A stretch of 64,000 bases of DNA from Brachypalpus laphriformis (Eukaryota > Arthropoda > Insecta > Diptera > Syrphidae): NCBI GenBank assembly GCA_945910035.1, contig OX246753.1, forward strand, positions 6,510,001-6,574,000, given 5' to 3'. Shown here in pieces: positions 43,891 to 55,590 of this stretch (positions within the stretch are counted from its first letter, which is position 1; each line of letters begins with the position of its first letter). The notes below the pieces were generated by a model that saw nothing but the letters and a program-made list of their open reading frames with translations, was not told the origin of the DNA and made no database searches. The position numbers and the translations under genes are program-made.

Positions 43891-43899
43891 ATAAATAAA

Positions 43900-45630
43900 T
43901 ATGAAATCATCCCAAAATGATTCCAAGTTACCAAGTTATACTTTAATGAAATTCCCTGAGCTATTTTTGACGATTTAAGCTCCAAGGAATTCCAAAGTTT
44001 ATCTATACTAAGAGTGGACCATTTACATACAAAAAACCTCAGAATCGAAATGCAATCGAAAGTAATGATGTATCGCCGCAAAGTTATTCGTCGACACATA
44101 CGTATCTCAGTCATTTCTGTCGATATCCCAATCCTAATATTTATAAGACTTCTTTCTAATTCCAAAATAAGTAAACACAATACCTAGACTGTTTCATATC
44201 CGATATAATAAAAGTCTTGGTATAATTGATACACTCTCCAGCAAGTGCTTACATTATCCGCTTATATGCTCCGCTATAAACCTAAATATACTCACCTTAA
44301 CCCAAATGAGTCGTAAATAAAAATACGAAGGACGTTGCTATACCATTTTATCAATTGATAGCTGCAGAACAAATTAGAATCCATTACCGAACTGACAATC
44401 CCATATTAATTAATTTTGATTACGACAGCAGGTTCCAAATTACAATATCTGTCCTGGATGGCAAACCAACAACAACAACAACAAAAGAAAGAAAATACAT
44501 TTCCATTTTTATTATTTAGACAGATTGTGAAAATTCATTCACTTTTCCTTTATTCAATTCAATAAAACCAGACAAGATTAAAACTTGAATAAAGCTACAG
44601 ACTAGGGTATACCTTAACACATTTTTTTTTAGTATATAAATAGACTTACAATGTACTTGAATTGTATCCTTTTTAATATTTTTTTTTACGCTATAATACA
44701 ATGTTCCCTTCATCACAATTAGACTAAAAATAGACACATTAAAATAGATTCTATTTTTTATGTATTCTAAAGTAAAGACAAAAATTCTAGGTATATGTGG
44801 ACTGTGCTTACGCAGATAAGTATGAATCCTTGAAACGTCCTACAGGATGTACGAGTTTGACTAATAAATTAATTGATTGAAATTCGGAGTGCTCATATAC
44901 ATATATAAATTCCTCCCCCGTTGGCTAGTTAAATTTAGTTGAACCGGGGATGCTGCAAATGACATGCTGGCGGTGCAGGTACAATTAAATACCGGCTTGT
45001 GGATATACGTAGGTGCCATCCTGCCTCCGGCTTACAGCTGCTAGATGATGCATACGTTTCAATGACCTACAGGTATGAGCCCACACGATATGAAACGATA
45101 ATTATTTATTTTTTCCTGGATTTTCGAATGAAATGTGGGTGGATTAATATTATTGGAATAAATTTCCAATCTACATATGACAAATTACCACAGCTGCGGA
45201 TACTATTGTGCGATAAGGTTTACCGATTTATCGGCGTCATGGCATAGCAAATTTTGTGTAATTTATTGTTTATTGCTTTGTATAACACGAAATTATGTGG
45301 ACCCAAACGTGCATTCATACACGTCAGAGGTATGCGCTAAAGAAATATGAATTATATTGGTAATTTGGGGAGTAATCATGGATATGTCGTATGTGGAGTG
45401 TATCTAGGCGGAATTCAATTAGTAATTCGAGATGATTGGAATACTCAGGATATAATTGGTTTCCTCATCAGCTCTTAGATATAAGTAATTCATGTCGTAA
45501 TATATGGTGAATATAATGGTTTTATGCTAATGTCTAATATGGAAGTACGTATGTATATCTCTGTTTTAGCTGTAGAACGATGTTTAAATTTTATTTGATG
45601 ACTGATAAAATAGCAATGACGAATGATTTG
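43900..45630. other. no recognised gene; one unexplained frame
   Basis: The minus strand at about 43930-44170 has an open stretch (SLINIRIGISTEMTEIRMCR, WSTLSIDKLWNSLELKSSKI) that reads like protein but matches nothing I know. The rest is A+T-rich. (ACA)n near 44470. Confidence 0.35.
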
Positions 45631-45634
45631 TAGA

Positions 45635-46543
45635 TTTCGGTAATGTCAACCCTATTGTCATTGGAGGTACCTTGTTTGAGCACAATGCCTGCCATAAGAT
45701 CAGTTGGATTTCTTCTGACAGGCAGTGAACATTGAACCAGATTGATCACTTGGGGATCAGTAAGCGCCTTTGAAATTGTATTGAAGATGTTTGGAATAAG
45801 CCTGGGCTGATATTGGAATGGTGCGTGATCACCAACTTATGATAGCTCACATTCGCTGACGACACCAAATGGTCCATAGCCTGGATGTTATGGCAAAGAC
45901 AGCGGGGCTAAGGATTAACACGGCCAAGTCAAAAGCACTTAGCTTTACAGCTTTCACCGCTCATGTAAACATTGCTGGACAACAGGTCCAAAAAGTTGAT
46001 AACTTTCTATACTTGGGAAGTATAGTTTTGGACGACGGTGGCACCGAGCTTGATGTAGGCAATAGAATCGGGAAAGCCAAAGCTTATAGCACCAAGACCA
46101 AGCCGCGACAATGTCGAGTCCATACTACTATACGGATGTACTTGGAGAATTATGGTCATTGTCATTCATAACCTGCAGACTTTCGTAAACACATCATCCT
46201 TAGAATTTTTTTGGCCTAATCATATCTCGAACGAACACTTGAACACGAGAATAAGACAGGAAGCTATTGACATCACAATTCGACGAAGGAAGTGGCAATA
46301 GATTGGTTACACCTTGCGGCGCGTAGAAAAATTCGTTTCAAATAAGTCATGCAATAGAATCCCCTTACTTAATCTGGCAGATCTGGAGAGCGTCCTAGAC
46401 ATACATGGCGCAGAACGGTTGCAAAGGAATTTAGCGCTTTGGGAATGAGAATCGGAGAGAGTTAAGGCGCGTTGCAGAAGTCCGAACACGATGGCGTGCA
46501 GGCGTTGTTGACACACCCCGCTCCTCGAGGCGTGACAGGGCTA
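45635..46543 (+). pseudogene. RTE copy, internally deleted
   Basis: The end of the endonuclease (VIGGTLFEHNACHKISWISSD, NQIDHL) is followed within about 170 bp by the RT C-terminal region (MAKTAGLRINTAKSKAL, KVDNFLYLGSIV, DDGGTELDVGNRIGKAK), so most of the RT, including YADD, is deleted. The end ITIRRRKWQ .. IGYTLR continues past the point at which the RTE at 21516 is cut. Same family as 21516-24374, roughly 60-70% alike by eye. Confidence 0.85.
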
Positions 46544-46569
46544 AAGTAAGTAAGTAAGTAAGTAAGTAG

Positions 46570-46642
<73 letters not shown>

Positions 46643-46652
46643 AAAGTAAGAC
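46544..46652 (+). repeat. (TAAG)n microsatellite, RTE 3' tail
   Basis: About 26 repeats of AAGT with two interruptions, directly after the last RTE codons. Short tandem repeats instead of poly(A) are the usual RTE tail; this one has expanded. Confidence 0.9.
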
Positions 46653-46654
46653 TG

Positions 46655-47540
46655 AGCACACATGCTATATAAATGAATTTTCCAAAGCATTTTTAAATTT
46701 ACGATTTCCATAAAAGGGTATCAATTGATTCATTTTAACTTATCGCAACTAAATTAGGTGCAGGTTTTGAAAGGTTAGTTGCAGGAGGTTGGATTTTGTT
46801 AGACTCAAATATGGTCTTATGCATTTCTGCCTAAAATAAGCATGTGTTTCTTTAGATCCAATTCAATAGATTAAGGTTGATTTCAGCTTGCACGCTTTTT
46901 TCACAATCTGTCTGCTGACTTAATATTATATTCCCAAAGAAGTTTTATCCGCAGCTCATTTCATGAGCACTACCCTGCACTCTTTGCTTCGTATTCTTCT
47001 GAGACTATTTTTATTATCCATAAAATCTGCCGAAGAGAATTTCAGTATCACATTCTTCTCTTTCTAAATATAACCGGCAGAACAGCACCGCCAAGTATTT
47101 GCGCATCCATATAGAAAGCACGGGAAGTTATTCCCCATGTTAATTAAATTAGTCCTATCGAACTCGATTTTAATTAGTGTTAATCGACTTATGGAACTGT
47201 CACACGTCTCTATTATCCAAACAGAACTTGTTCTACATCGCTTACCACCTCTGTTTCAACCGAATCGGAGTAATCGTTTCGGTACATACAAGGTGCCCAC
47301 TTTGCGCAGCCCAAATATCCGAAATCCGGATCTATGTAGCTTTACCAAAAATATATTCTGTGGTTCACTGATCCGACAGAAAAAGATACTAGCAAAGCAA
47401 AGTTCTAATCTAATCGAGTTAGAGCCTCATGAATGTATTTGTTTGCAAAATTCCTTATGTAGATGGGCGTTTCTTGTGGCCCAGCCCAATTTGCTCCTCA
47501 GTTGAGTGACAGTAACAAGTTAGCCCCAGTTGTAGGTGCA
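46655..47540. other. intergenic, upstream of the first DM4/DM12 gene
   Basis: No repeat family of the window and no coding sense. No clear TATA box close to the gene start. Presumably holds its promoter. Confidence 0.4.
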
Positions 47541-47542
47541 AC

Positions 47543-48388
47543 ATGAATATTTTGTAAGAACACCATTCTCAGTGCACATACAAAAAAAAAAAAAACTAAA
47601 AAATCCTTGTGTGTTCTTATTTTACAGACGACTTAGTCTTGCCATAGCTATAGTGTGCCTTTACTGCCTGAGCACTACCCACCAACAACACCAACAACAG
47701 GACTCGCACGATGTCACACAATGGGCAAAAAGCCGTCAGAAACGGTTCCTAATTTTTACAACTACTGGTGTCCACAAGGTTTGTGAATGTGCAAAATGCA
47801 ATTCTTTTTTTTTTTAAAAGGACTCCTTTTGCAGTTCATTGTAAGTTTTGTATTGACAATCGATTTAAAAGACAAACGAGCATGGAGAACACTAGCTGGT
47901 GCATGGAATTTCCAGTGGCAACACTTTCTACCAAACACAGTGCAACATTGGTGGAATAGTACATACTTTCCAGCTAAGTCACGGAGGCGCTCCATAGGCG
48001 AAGCAGTATTGCCTACTGCAGCGCCAGAGCAATTTTTGGATCCGTCAGCGACGTTTCTATATGCTATAGTAGAAAACTACATGAACCAGAAGGGAATCAA
48101 TGGCAGAGAGTGCCTGCAGAGGGCGATTTGTGAGAATGCTCAAGTGAACTATGTAGGAGGAGTGCTCGACCACATATACAAACGTTTGCTAACGTAAGTT
48201 GCCTGTAGCTCATGGTTTTCCAACTGACTTGCTTTATTTCGCCGTTTAGCCCGGAAAAGTCTATGGAGGAGTTTTACCACGATTCATATGCAGCTGGCGC
48301 GAGAGGTGCGGATTGCTTCAAAACCTACTTCGGATGTCCAAAGGGAGACAGTCTGTTTGATCGATATGTGTATATAGGAGAAGTGTGA
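47543..48388 (+). CDS. DM4/DM12-family secreted protein, gene 1 (4 exons)
   Basis: Exons 47543-47553, 47628-47778, 47835-48193 and 48250-48388. Introns start GT and end AG (74, 56 and 56 bp) with phases 2, 0 and 2, giving 219 residues. The tiny first exon encodes MNI plus two bases, and the join creates a signal peptide (MNILRLSLAIAIVCLYCLS). A dibasic SRQKRFLIF, a strand-rich middle (WNFQWQH, WWNSTYFP) and the cysteine end GRECLQRAICENAQ ... CFKTYFGCPKGDSLFD are the DM4/DM12 (Pfam DM4_12) signature. Four C-terminal Cys could form two disulfides. The function of the family is unknown; members often occur in clusters. A paralogue lies 5.4 kb downstream. AATAAA at 48393. The start was chosen because only this ATG splices into the signal peptide. 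Confidence 0.9.
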
Positions 48389-48392
48389 ACTG

Positions 48393-48398
48393 AATAAA
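48393..48398 (+). promoter_or_regulatory. poly(A) signal of DM4/DM12 gene 1
   Basis: AATAAA five bases after the stop codon, implying a very short 3' UTR. Confidence 0.7.
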
Positions 48399-48399
48399 A

Positions 48400-49650
48400 G
48401 CCAATGTGGCATATTGTGTTACAAAAGATGTCATGGTCATTTCTGGGTCTAGATTACCGTGATAATCATAAGGTGCACCTGCTGGTAGTAGACACCCCTT
48501 AATAGCAGGCACAGACCGCCTAATACACTATCATTTTCTCGCAGCATTTACTCCAATTTTAGGGACCTCTTCACTGATTATTGACGTAATTATCTTCTAC
48601 CTAAATATGAATTGGAGCAATAGCGATTAAGGGTATTCAATCTTTGATGTGAATGAGTATTGCATCACTTTAATCTGTGCAAAATTGCAAAAAAAAGTGA
48701 CAACCAATAACAACTACCTAGCAAATTAAATTGCAATGATTTCGGCAGTACGATATTTAAACCGCGTTGCAAATAAAGTTGCAATTTGCCAATGAAGTGT
48801 CCTTTACTTTGTATTAACATTTACTTGACAAATTGTGAATACTTGGTGTGTGTTCCTTGCACAAAAATAATTTGATCAGTACAATATTGCCGCAAAACAC
48901 TCGTGTTCGAATGTTCAAAAGCAGCATTGACTACTAAATGTGAAACGTAATATTACTTTCATTAATTGGGCAATTCTTTCACCAACTTACTACATAGCGA
49001 TATATAGCAATTGAGCTTGCACCAAAGAGTGAATACCCGTTGTGATTGCAAAGCTTTAAGTAGAAAAAAAATTATTAATTGCATGTGCGTGTGCCAATGA
49101 CAATGAATGTTTGTCTGTCCGTCCGTCCGTATGTCACCTCTGTTGGGCCTTAAGGCAATACAAATATAAGATTTGTTGAAATCCATTTATTTTTGTTATA
49201 TGTCCTCTTCCCACAAGTTTCAATCATAATATACGCATCTCCATGATTCAGACATATTATGCACATCATATATAGCATTTATCAGAGCTTCAATTCTTAG
49301 TCACAACGCCACGCCCATTGAATTAGATTACATACAAATTAAGTAATACTAGGACATCGTACATTTGGTTTGCAATCTTTCCACATGTTTTGAACTGATT
49401 ATGTTGAGATCTTTGTGCGTCAATATAAAAAATGTTGCTGACCTAAACCAATTCTTATTCAAATATCACACTAATCCAAATCACCCATTACTTCCTATTC
49501 CATATTCTACAATCCGGATCACCTGTATTCTGCAATTAGAATTCTTGTAACTTTGCATACAAATAACTTTTACTGTTTACTGTCAATAAGCTATACCCGA
49601 AATAAGGACAAAGCGTAAAAAATAAAATTAAACATTACACGCTACAAACC
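48400..49650. other. intergenic, nothing recognised
   Basis: A+T-rich; GTCC repeats near 49115. No coding sense. Confidence 0.45.
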
Positions 49651-49654
49651 CTTA

Positions 49655-49800
49655 AAAAGTCTCTATGGAATGTACCTATAGTTTTATACTGTATCAGAAC
49701 ACCGTCACTCTCGGCTATTTGGCAGACCTTCGCTGAAAGTGGGAACTTTAAGAATTTTTTTTCTTGTGATGCGAACCTTGAACTTCCTGCTCAGTATTCT
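49655..49800 (-). repeat. old SINE-1 fragment
   Basis: Diverged match to the SINE-1 middle and box B region (GGAATGTACCTATAGTTTTAT, CTCTCGGCTATTTG, GCTGAAAGTGGGAAC, GATGCGAACCTTGAAC). Confidence 0.6.
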
Positions 49801-50824
49801 CAATTTGTTTGTAAAGAATTTAATCCAGCTTGGAATCGATAACTATTGATATGTGTAGATCTCAATTTTACCCCGGGGTAACACCGCGACCGGGGTATCT
49901 TTTACTTCAATCGCACACTGGATAAATAATGGCGGGGGAAAATGTTGTATACATGAACCGATTTTCATTGTAGTGGTATACTAATTTTTATTGCACCTCG
50001 AAATTGAGAACTTATGTGTGTATTGGTTTCCCCCGATGTTAAACCACCTCATCGCTGGTTGAAGATTTTGCTCTGTTCCATTCCATTTTATTTCATTTCT
50101 AACTGTACACTTCACCTCTCTCTCCCATAAACTCGGTTTTACCACGGGGGAATCTATTTAGTGTGCGCTAGCCCAATCGGATTAAAGGCCTTAAAAATAC
50201 CGTTAATACACAAATTTGATCTTCCTTCCAGTTTACGAAATGCACCAGGTAGAATAAATTTCCGCAAAGTACAGGAAAAAGATCACACAGCAAACCAATT
50301 TACCAAATTAGCACACAATATAAATAATATTGTTATGTAGAGTTCCGTTCGTTCTCCATACTGATTGATCCATAATTCTATTATTCGATAGTCGGAAGTA
50401 CCTCGCAATAATTACGAGTAATTCAGATCGACGAGGCACTACTATATGAGTATGTATGTGCACGTCTATTGCTGTAACTGTAAATGATGTTTGTTTTTGT
50501 AATAAATTAGCAAATTAACAATACGTGTAGATTTTTTAAGTAATAGATAAGCATATTATTATCCTGATGCATATCCCCAATAGAGAATTTCCCTTACTTA
50601 AGAATACATCTACAGACTCAGAAGTGGGTGCTAGAAACTAATTCAAAGCTTTTGGAATCAAAGTGAAAAATGTTCCGTATTTGCGGTTGTTAATAACTAT
50701 TTAATTATTTTTATTTCTTTTTTGTCTTAATTCATTCATGCAAATCGAACCTACGAATTTCTCAAACGGTATTACCTTGGTGTGAAATTTTAAATTCGCA
50801 GGGTTGCCGCTAATAAAGTTTGAG
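49801..50824. other. intergenic, nothing recognised
   Basis: Contains TACCCCGGGGTA near 49872 and a related TACCACGGGGG near 50140 but no clear element. Confidence 0.4.
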
Positions 50825-50837
50825 AGTATCGAAGTAA

Positions 50838-51137
50838 GAAGAAGTGGGCGCCGTGGCGTAAGTGGTTAGTGTGTCGGATCACTACGCATGAGGTTCCAAG
50901 TTCGAATCCCAGAAAATGCCAAACAGTTTTTTCACGGTCCCACCTCTCGCGAGCGTCTGACAAACATCCGGGAGTATTGTTGTCACTAAAAAGCTTCTCA
51001 AATCGCCGTTCGGATTCGGCATTAAACTGTAGGTCCCTTCTATTCGTGTGAAAAATATAACGCACACAATATGAGTGGTTGCGAGAAGCTAGGCCCTGGC
51101 ACTTTAAAGAGCTGTTGCGCCAAATATTTGTATTTGT
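50838..51137 (+). repeat. SINE-1, full-length representative, 13-bp duplication
   Basis: Duplication AGTATCGAAGTAA at 50825-50837 and 51138-51150. The 300-bp unit starts (GAAGAAGTG)GGCGCCGTGGCGTAAGTGG (box A TGGCGTAAGTGG) and has CCAAGTTCGAATCCCAG (box B). Its body has CCCACCTCTCGCGAGCGTC, ATTCGGCATTAAACTGTAGG and GAGAAGCTAGGCCCTGGCAC, and its tail is CAAATATTTGTATTTGT. The head is tRNA-like with an internal RNA polymerase III promoter. Confidence 0.95.
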
Positions 51138-51339
51138 AGTATCGAAGTAAAGCTGTCTATACAAAGTCGAAAGAGGTGCCTATTGTTTCACAAATATTAT
51201 TTTCGCGTCTATATTTGGGCAGTGGTCACTATGCAAAGGAATGGATTTTTCGAAATTCGATCCCTAGGGGCGATAAAAGCGCCCGAACACCTCTGAAGTC
51301 CACAGCTTCTTTAATTCGAGAATTTGTTAGTGTTGTGGC

Positions 51340-52350
51340 GATACCTTTTTCTTTACTTTGGGTGGCTATACACCTCGGGGAGAACATGAGCCGCAACCAA
51401 CAAACTGTTTTACCCAGCTCCGACCTTTGCCAGCTGCCTTGAAGATTTGTTCTGCATCTCGTGCATTCTGGGTTGGATTCCAAAACTGTCCAGGCACGAG
51501 CATTGATGTTTATTCGCTCTATATGAACTAAGCATCTAGGACACTGGTCCGTATCTAGGACACTGATTCGTATCTTCCTCACTAGTTAATGCTGCTGTAA
51601 AACCCATCTAGTTCATGGTTGAATCTTCTCCTTCATATATCATCAACGCATAAAGGAAGGTAGCTTTACTAAGAATTTCATACAGAGCTGATAAAGTTCG
51701 AATTTCTGTACAATATAGTAGGTCTGGGATTAACAGTGGGACTATACAGTGTCACCTTAGTCTGTCTTGTTAGAGCTCTGCTACTCAATTGCTTTCTTAG
51801 CACATAGAAGTAATGGTTGGAAGGAGATATTCTACGCTTGATTTCTGTACTGATGTCATTAGCAGAATTGATTGGGAAGGCGAGAGAAACAAATTTCTTG
51901 ACCACCCAGAAGGTAAATCAATCCATCGTGACGCTTTGAACAGTTCATCGATGATGTGTTTTGTTGACAGCATACATAATCTTTTGTCGTATCATCATTT
52001 ATAATAAGACCAATCTCAGCTTGCTTCGATTCTAGCAAAGGTGCTGATAACTTTCAATCTACAGATAATGTCAATGTCATCCGCACAGGCGAGTAGTTGT
52101 ACCGTCTCATAGAAGAACGGACTGCATGGTAGTGAATAGCCTTATCTTAACCATCTGGTGATGTTGAAGGTCTCGGTAGTGTCTTTCCCGGCCTTGACGG
52201 AGCAACGAGCGCAAGCGAACGACTCTAGTAGGCAAAACCAAATTAGACATGACATGATAAATCTCATTCCTTTTTACACTATCATACACGGACATGATGG
52301 AGGAATACTGAGAAGATTCGTTCGCCAAAGTTAATTAACAATGCTCAGGG
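51340..52350 (-). pseudogene. RTE-like family B, RT C-terminal half
   Basis: Minus strand pieces: QGRERHYRDLQHH (near 52200, RT palm approach), NDISTEIKRRISPSNHYFYV, KQLSSRALTRQTKVTLY near 51750-51840, and the C-terminus VHIERININARAWTVLESNP. It ends at CCGAGGTGTATAGCCACCCAAAGTAAAG, the same 3' terminus as the copy at 61600. Frameshifted throughout. Confidence 0.65.
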
Positions 52351-52849
52351 TCACCTTCTTGCGGATGACAACAAAATTCTTCATATGTAGCAACAGTTTT
52401 GTAAAGAAGTTTCTCCGCCTATACTTTTCAAGAGCCACCCGTAACTGTGAACAAATACTCGTTACAGTCAAAGAAGTTACTGAGGCTACTACTACTATTA
52501 CTACTAAAAAAAAAAAAAAAATCAACATCTGTTTGGGATACCCTCTGAGTTCTGGAATGTAAGGGAAACATCAGGTTCAGATGGCTGATGATTCTCATCT
52601 CAGAACTTATGAAAGATGATTCAATACTGAACCTTTTCCCTGTGCACAATGAAGGCTGATACGCGATACTTTGTTAATTCCCGTTCGATCAAGCTGATAT
52701 AACAAATCATAAGGATCGTTGAGTTAGTATTAGGTAGCCGAATATTTAGAAAATAATACGGCTGTCTGATGTTCAATGCGGGTTTCTCACGAGTAGATCG
52801 ACCACGGATTCTATCCAGAGTAAAAGGGTTATAATAAAAAATTGTCGTT

Positions 52850-53450
52850 ATTCCTTCAAGGATTTGTTTATTGTATTGGTTGACTTTGATAAAGCATTCG
52901 ACAGACAAGCACGAGATCTGATATGGATGGGGTCACCAGGGAAGCGCCTTAAGTCCTTTGCTTTTTATTGCGGCCCTTGACTATCTGCTTGAAGGTAAGT
53001 GACCCCAAAGCGCACCATTTATTCTTTTCTGATGATAGAGATATCGTAACTGACGATCATACATATGGGTGGATGTTTTGGAGAAAAATGGATACCCTAT
53101 TAGTCCAAAAAGACTGAGTACTTGTGCTGCCCATTTTCTTGGCCATCCAGGACTATTCTAGACATTTATTTGAATGGAACGGTGCTTTTACAGTGCGAAG
53201 AATTTTAAATATCTGGTATCTATGATCAATAGCGAAGGAACTTGTGATGACGACATCAATCATCACGTAAGCGAAGGGTGGATAAAGTGACAGAAAAACT
53301 CCGCTATCTTCTGTGACCGAATAATGCACCCTAAGCTGAAACGAAGGCTCAACATCGCTGTTGTGCATCCAGTACTTAAATGCGGTGCACAATGTTAACG
53401 ACAACTGAGACGAATATACTCCGCATAACAGTAGGAGTGAGCTTAATCGA
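52850..53450 (+). pseudogene. RTE-like family C remnant
   Basis: VDFDKAFDRQARDLIW (RT motif) near 52880, then after deletion FKYLVSMINSEGTCDDDINHH-like reading and EGWIKWQKNSAIFCDRIMHPKLKRRLNIAVVHPVLKCGAQC near 53270-53395. The wording (DDDINHR.GxGWMKW, P.LKxK.Y..AVxPALLYGAxC) is that of RTE elements of a different subfamily. Many stops. Confidence 0.6.
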
Positions 53451-53816
53451 ATAAGAAATTCGATGATCCGTGGAAGCCTTTACTTAAAGAAAAAAGAAAC
53501 CATCTCACGAAAAATACAGTGCGACCGTCTCAGCTGAAGCTGACATAGATATTTAGTTTAGGAGGTGGTGACAGACTGACATACACTGACCAATAACTTA
53601 GCCTTTATAGCAGACCTTTCTGATTTCACAACCACTTGAATTCAATTTCTCAAGTAAAGCTTTCGGCCTGGTAACCCTAATACTTAAACGGTTTCTAATT
53701 TAATTAGAACATCTATTTGACTCATTTTTGTTTTGCGATACCTATTTATCAGCAAAACCGATTATGAATTCGATCGGATATCAGTAGCATTTCAACACTA
53801 GTTGCATTCACACAAG

Positions 53817-55020
53817 ATGAATTTACTGTAAGCATACATTTTTGTATAGGCAGCTGTGTCCTTACTAATGTGATACTCGTATCTTATAGAATTATAAGCT
53901 TTGCCATCGCAACAGTGTATTTCTTCTGCTTGCCGTTCACCCACCAAGAACAGGAACCACACAACGTAACAATGTGGGCAAAGAGTCGCGAAAAACGTTT
54001 TCTAATTTTCCCAACTCAGGGAGTACATAAGGTAGGTTCTCCTTGGTAATGGCATACGCAATTCTTTAAAGGACTCCTCTTGCAGTTCATCGTAAGTATT
54101 TCTTTACCTATCGATTTGAAAGACAAACGAGCATGGAGATCACTATCGGGAGCATGGAATTTCCAATGGCAGCACAATCTACCATTAACGCCATTAAAAT
54201 GGTGGAATAGTACTTACTTTCCGGCAGGACCATCGTCTGATCGATCCTTTGGAAATGATCAACTTCATACCGAGGACCCGACAGCAACTTTCCTCTACGC
54301 GTTGATTGAAAGCTATATGAACAACAAGGGCATGAATGGCAGGGAATGTCTGCAGAGGGCAATTTGTGAGAACGCCCAAGTGCAGTACGTGGGTGGTGTG
54401 ATGGACAGAATATATCAACGACTGATGACGTGAGTTTGAAGGAATGTGTGTCAGGTGCAGGGAAATATGAAAGGAACTAGGCCCAACAAATATGAGAATT
54501 TATTCCATTTGAAAATTCACTGAAATATTTTCCCAGGATTTCTAATCCTGCAGGCGTCAAGATGTCGCTTGATTGATATATTCCCTTGCAAGAAGTATTG
54601 TTTTATATAGATACGATTTAGGTTTAATTCTTATAGAATTGGGTCATTAAACACCCAATTCCCGTCGATTCGTTAAAATTTAATCAAATTCACGCAGTAT
54701 GCATACAGTGAGGCCAATGCCCATCTTGTTGGAAAATCATTCTACTTGTACCGATTGGATTTAATTCCCATTGAAGCCGGACTAAAATGCTCATTTTGGA
54801 TGAATTCCAATGAAATTATTTCCCTGCACTAATGTGAGATAAATATTTCCCAATTTGTAATGGATTTCGTTTGTCGTTTAGGCCGGAGCGGGGAATGGAC
54901 CAGATTTATAAGGATTCCTATGAACTAGGCTCCAAAGGTGGCGAATGCTTTAAAACTTACTTTGCCTGCCCCAAAGGGGAGAGCATATTCGATCAATTTG
55001 TACATATCATCGATCTATAA
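53817..55020 (+). CDS. DM4/DM12-family secreted protein, gene 2 (4 exons)
   Basis: Exons 53817-53827, 53890-54031, 54086-54429 and 54882-55020. Introns are GT-AG (62, 54 and 452 bp) in phases 2, 0 and 2, exactly as in gene 1. The product has 211 residues. The signal peptide (MNLLIISFAIATVYFFCLP) is made by joining the 11-base first exon to exon 2. SREKRFLIFP, a core (WNFQWQH, KWWNSTYFPAG) and the end GRECLQRAICENAQ ... CFKTYFACPKGESIFDQ match gene 1 closely, with differences concentrated after the signal peptide and in the spacer following STYFPA. The family is of unknown function. The only large difference in structure is the longer third intron. AATAAA at 55027. It is a tandem duplicate of gene 1, separated by RTE debris and a SINE. 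Confidence 0.9.
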
Positions 55021-55026
55021 GGAAGG

Positions 55027-55032
55027 AATAAA
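55027..55032 (+). promoter_or_regulatory. poly(A) signal of DM4/DM12 gene 2
   Basis: AATAAA seven bases after the stop codon, matching the very short 3' UTR of gene 1. Confidence 0.7.
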
Positions 55033-55377
55033 GGATAAAATTCTTGGAAATCAATTCAGTTCAAGTGTTTATTTTTAGTGGCATTAATGTTTCAAGTTAA
55101 GTGTTTCTTGATTTGTATTTGGTTCCTACACTAAGACGGTCTTATTCATTAGTACTGAGAAATGGTCCTTCTCCATTGCCAGGACGTTAACATTGAACTT
55201 TACAAAAACCCTTGAAAATTTTGAAATGCACACGTGCATGTACATGTATGGATTCGATTTTTAACAACCTTTGCCAGGATGCTAAAGGAAGTTGACTGCA
55301 AGGAAAAAAATCCTTCGAAAGTTGTGCCGTAAATTTTGACTTTTGTTCTAATAAAAAGTCCATATATATTTAAGTTC

Positions 55378-55590
55378 TTTTGAAAACACAGCTCATGATG
55401 ATTGAAGAGTTTGGCTCTTTGTCCTCTTTGATCTCGTGCCCATAAATTTCGCTCATTTTGTATCTCTCTATCCGACTGGGGCAAAACTATATGCGAAATC
55501 CTATCATAAAATCGAAGAGTAAGTGGCTAAAAGCCATTCATCTTATCGGTAAGTTTTGGAAATTTTTTTTCTAAAACTATGATTCTACCC
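55378..55590 (+). repeat. ~210-bp repeat, copy 1 of 2
   Basis: ACACAGCTCATGATGATTGAAGAGTTTGGCTC through CCATTCATCTTATCGGTAAGTTTTG and TCTAAAACTATGATTC is repeated in the same orientation at about 62018-62228 with roughly 85% identity by eye. Non-coding, no poly(A) or inverted ends seen, so class unknown. Confidence 0.8.

Noticed and set aside
43815..44180. 121-codon minus-strand frame (SLINIRIGISTEMTEIRMCR ...)
   Set aside because: Reads plausibly as protein but matches nothing I know, and its end runs into a simple ATTT repeat; kept only as a remark.
46431..46661. Leu-Thr-Tyr repeat protein on the minus strand
   Set aside because: Translation of the (TAAG)n microsatellite; not a gene.
49860..50160. 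TACCCCGGGGTA ... TACCACGGGGG as ends of a small transposon
   Set aside because: Similarity between the two sites is limited to about 10 bases and no duplication was found.
50850..50930. Possible tRNA gene at the GGCGCCGTGGCGTAAGTGG head
   Set aside because: Same sequence at ten places with SINE bodies and target duplications; no complete cloverleaf.
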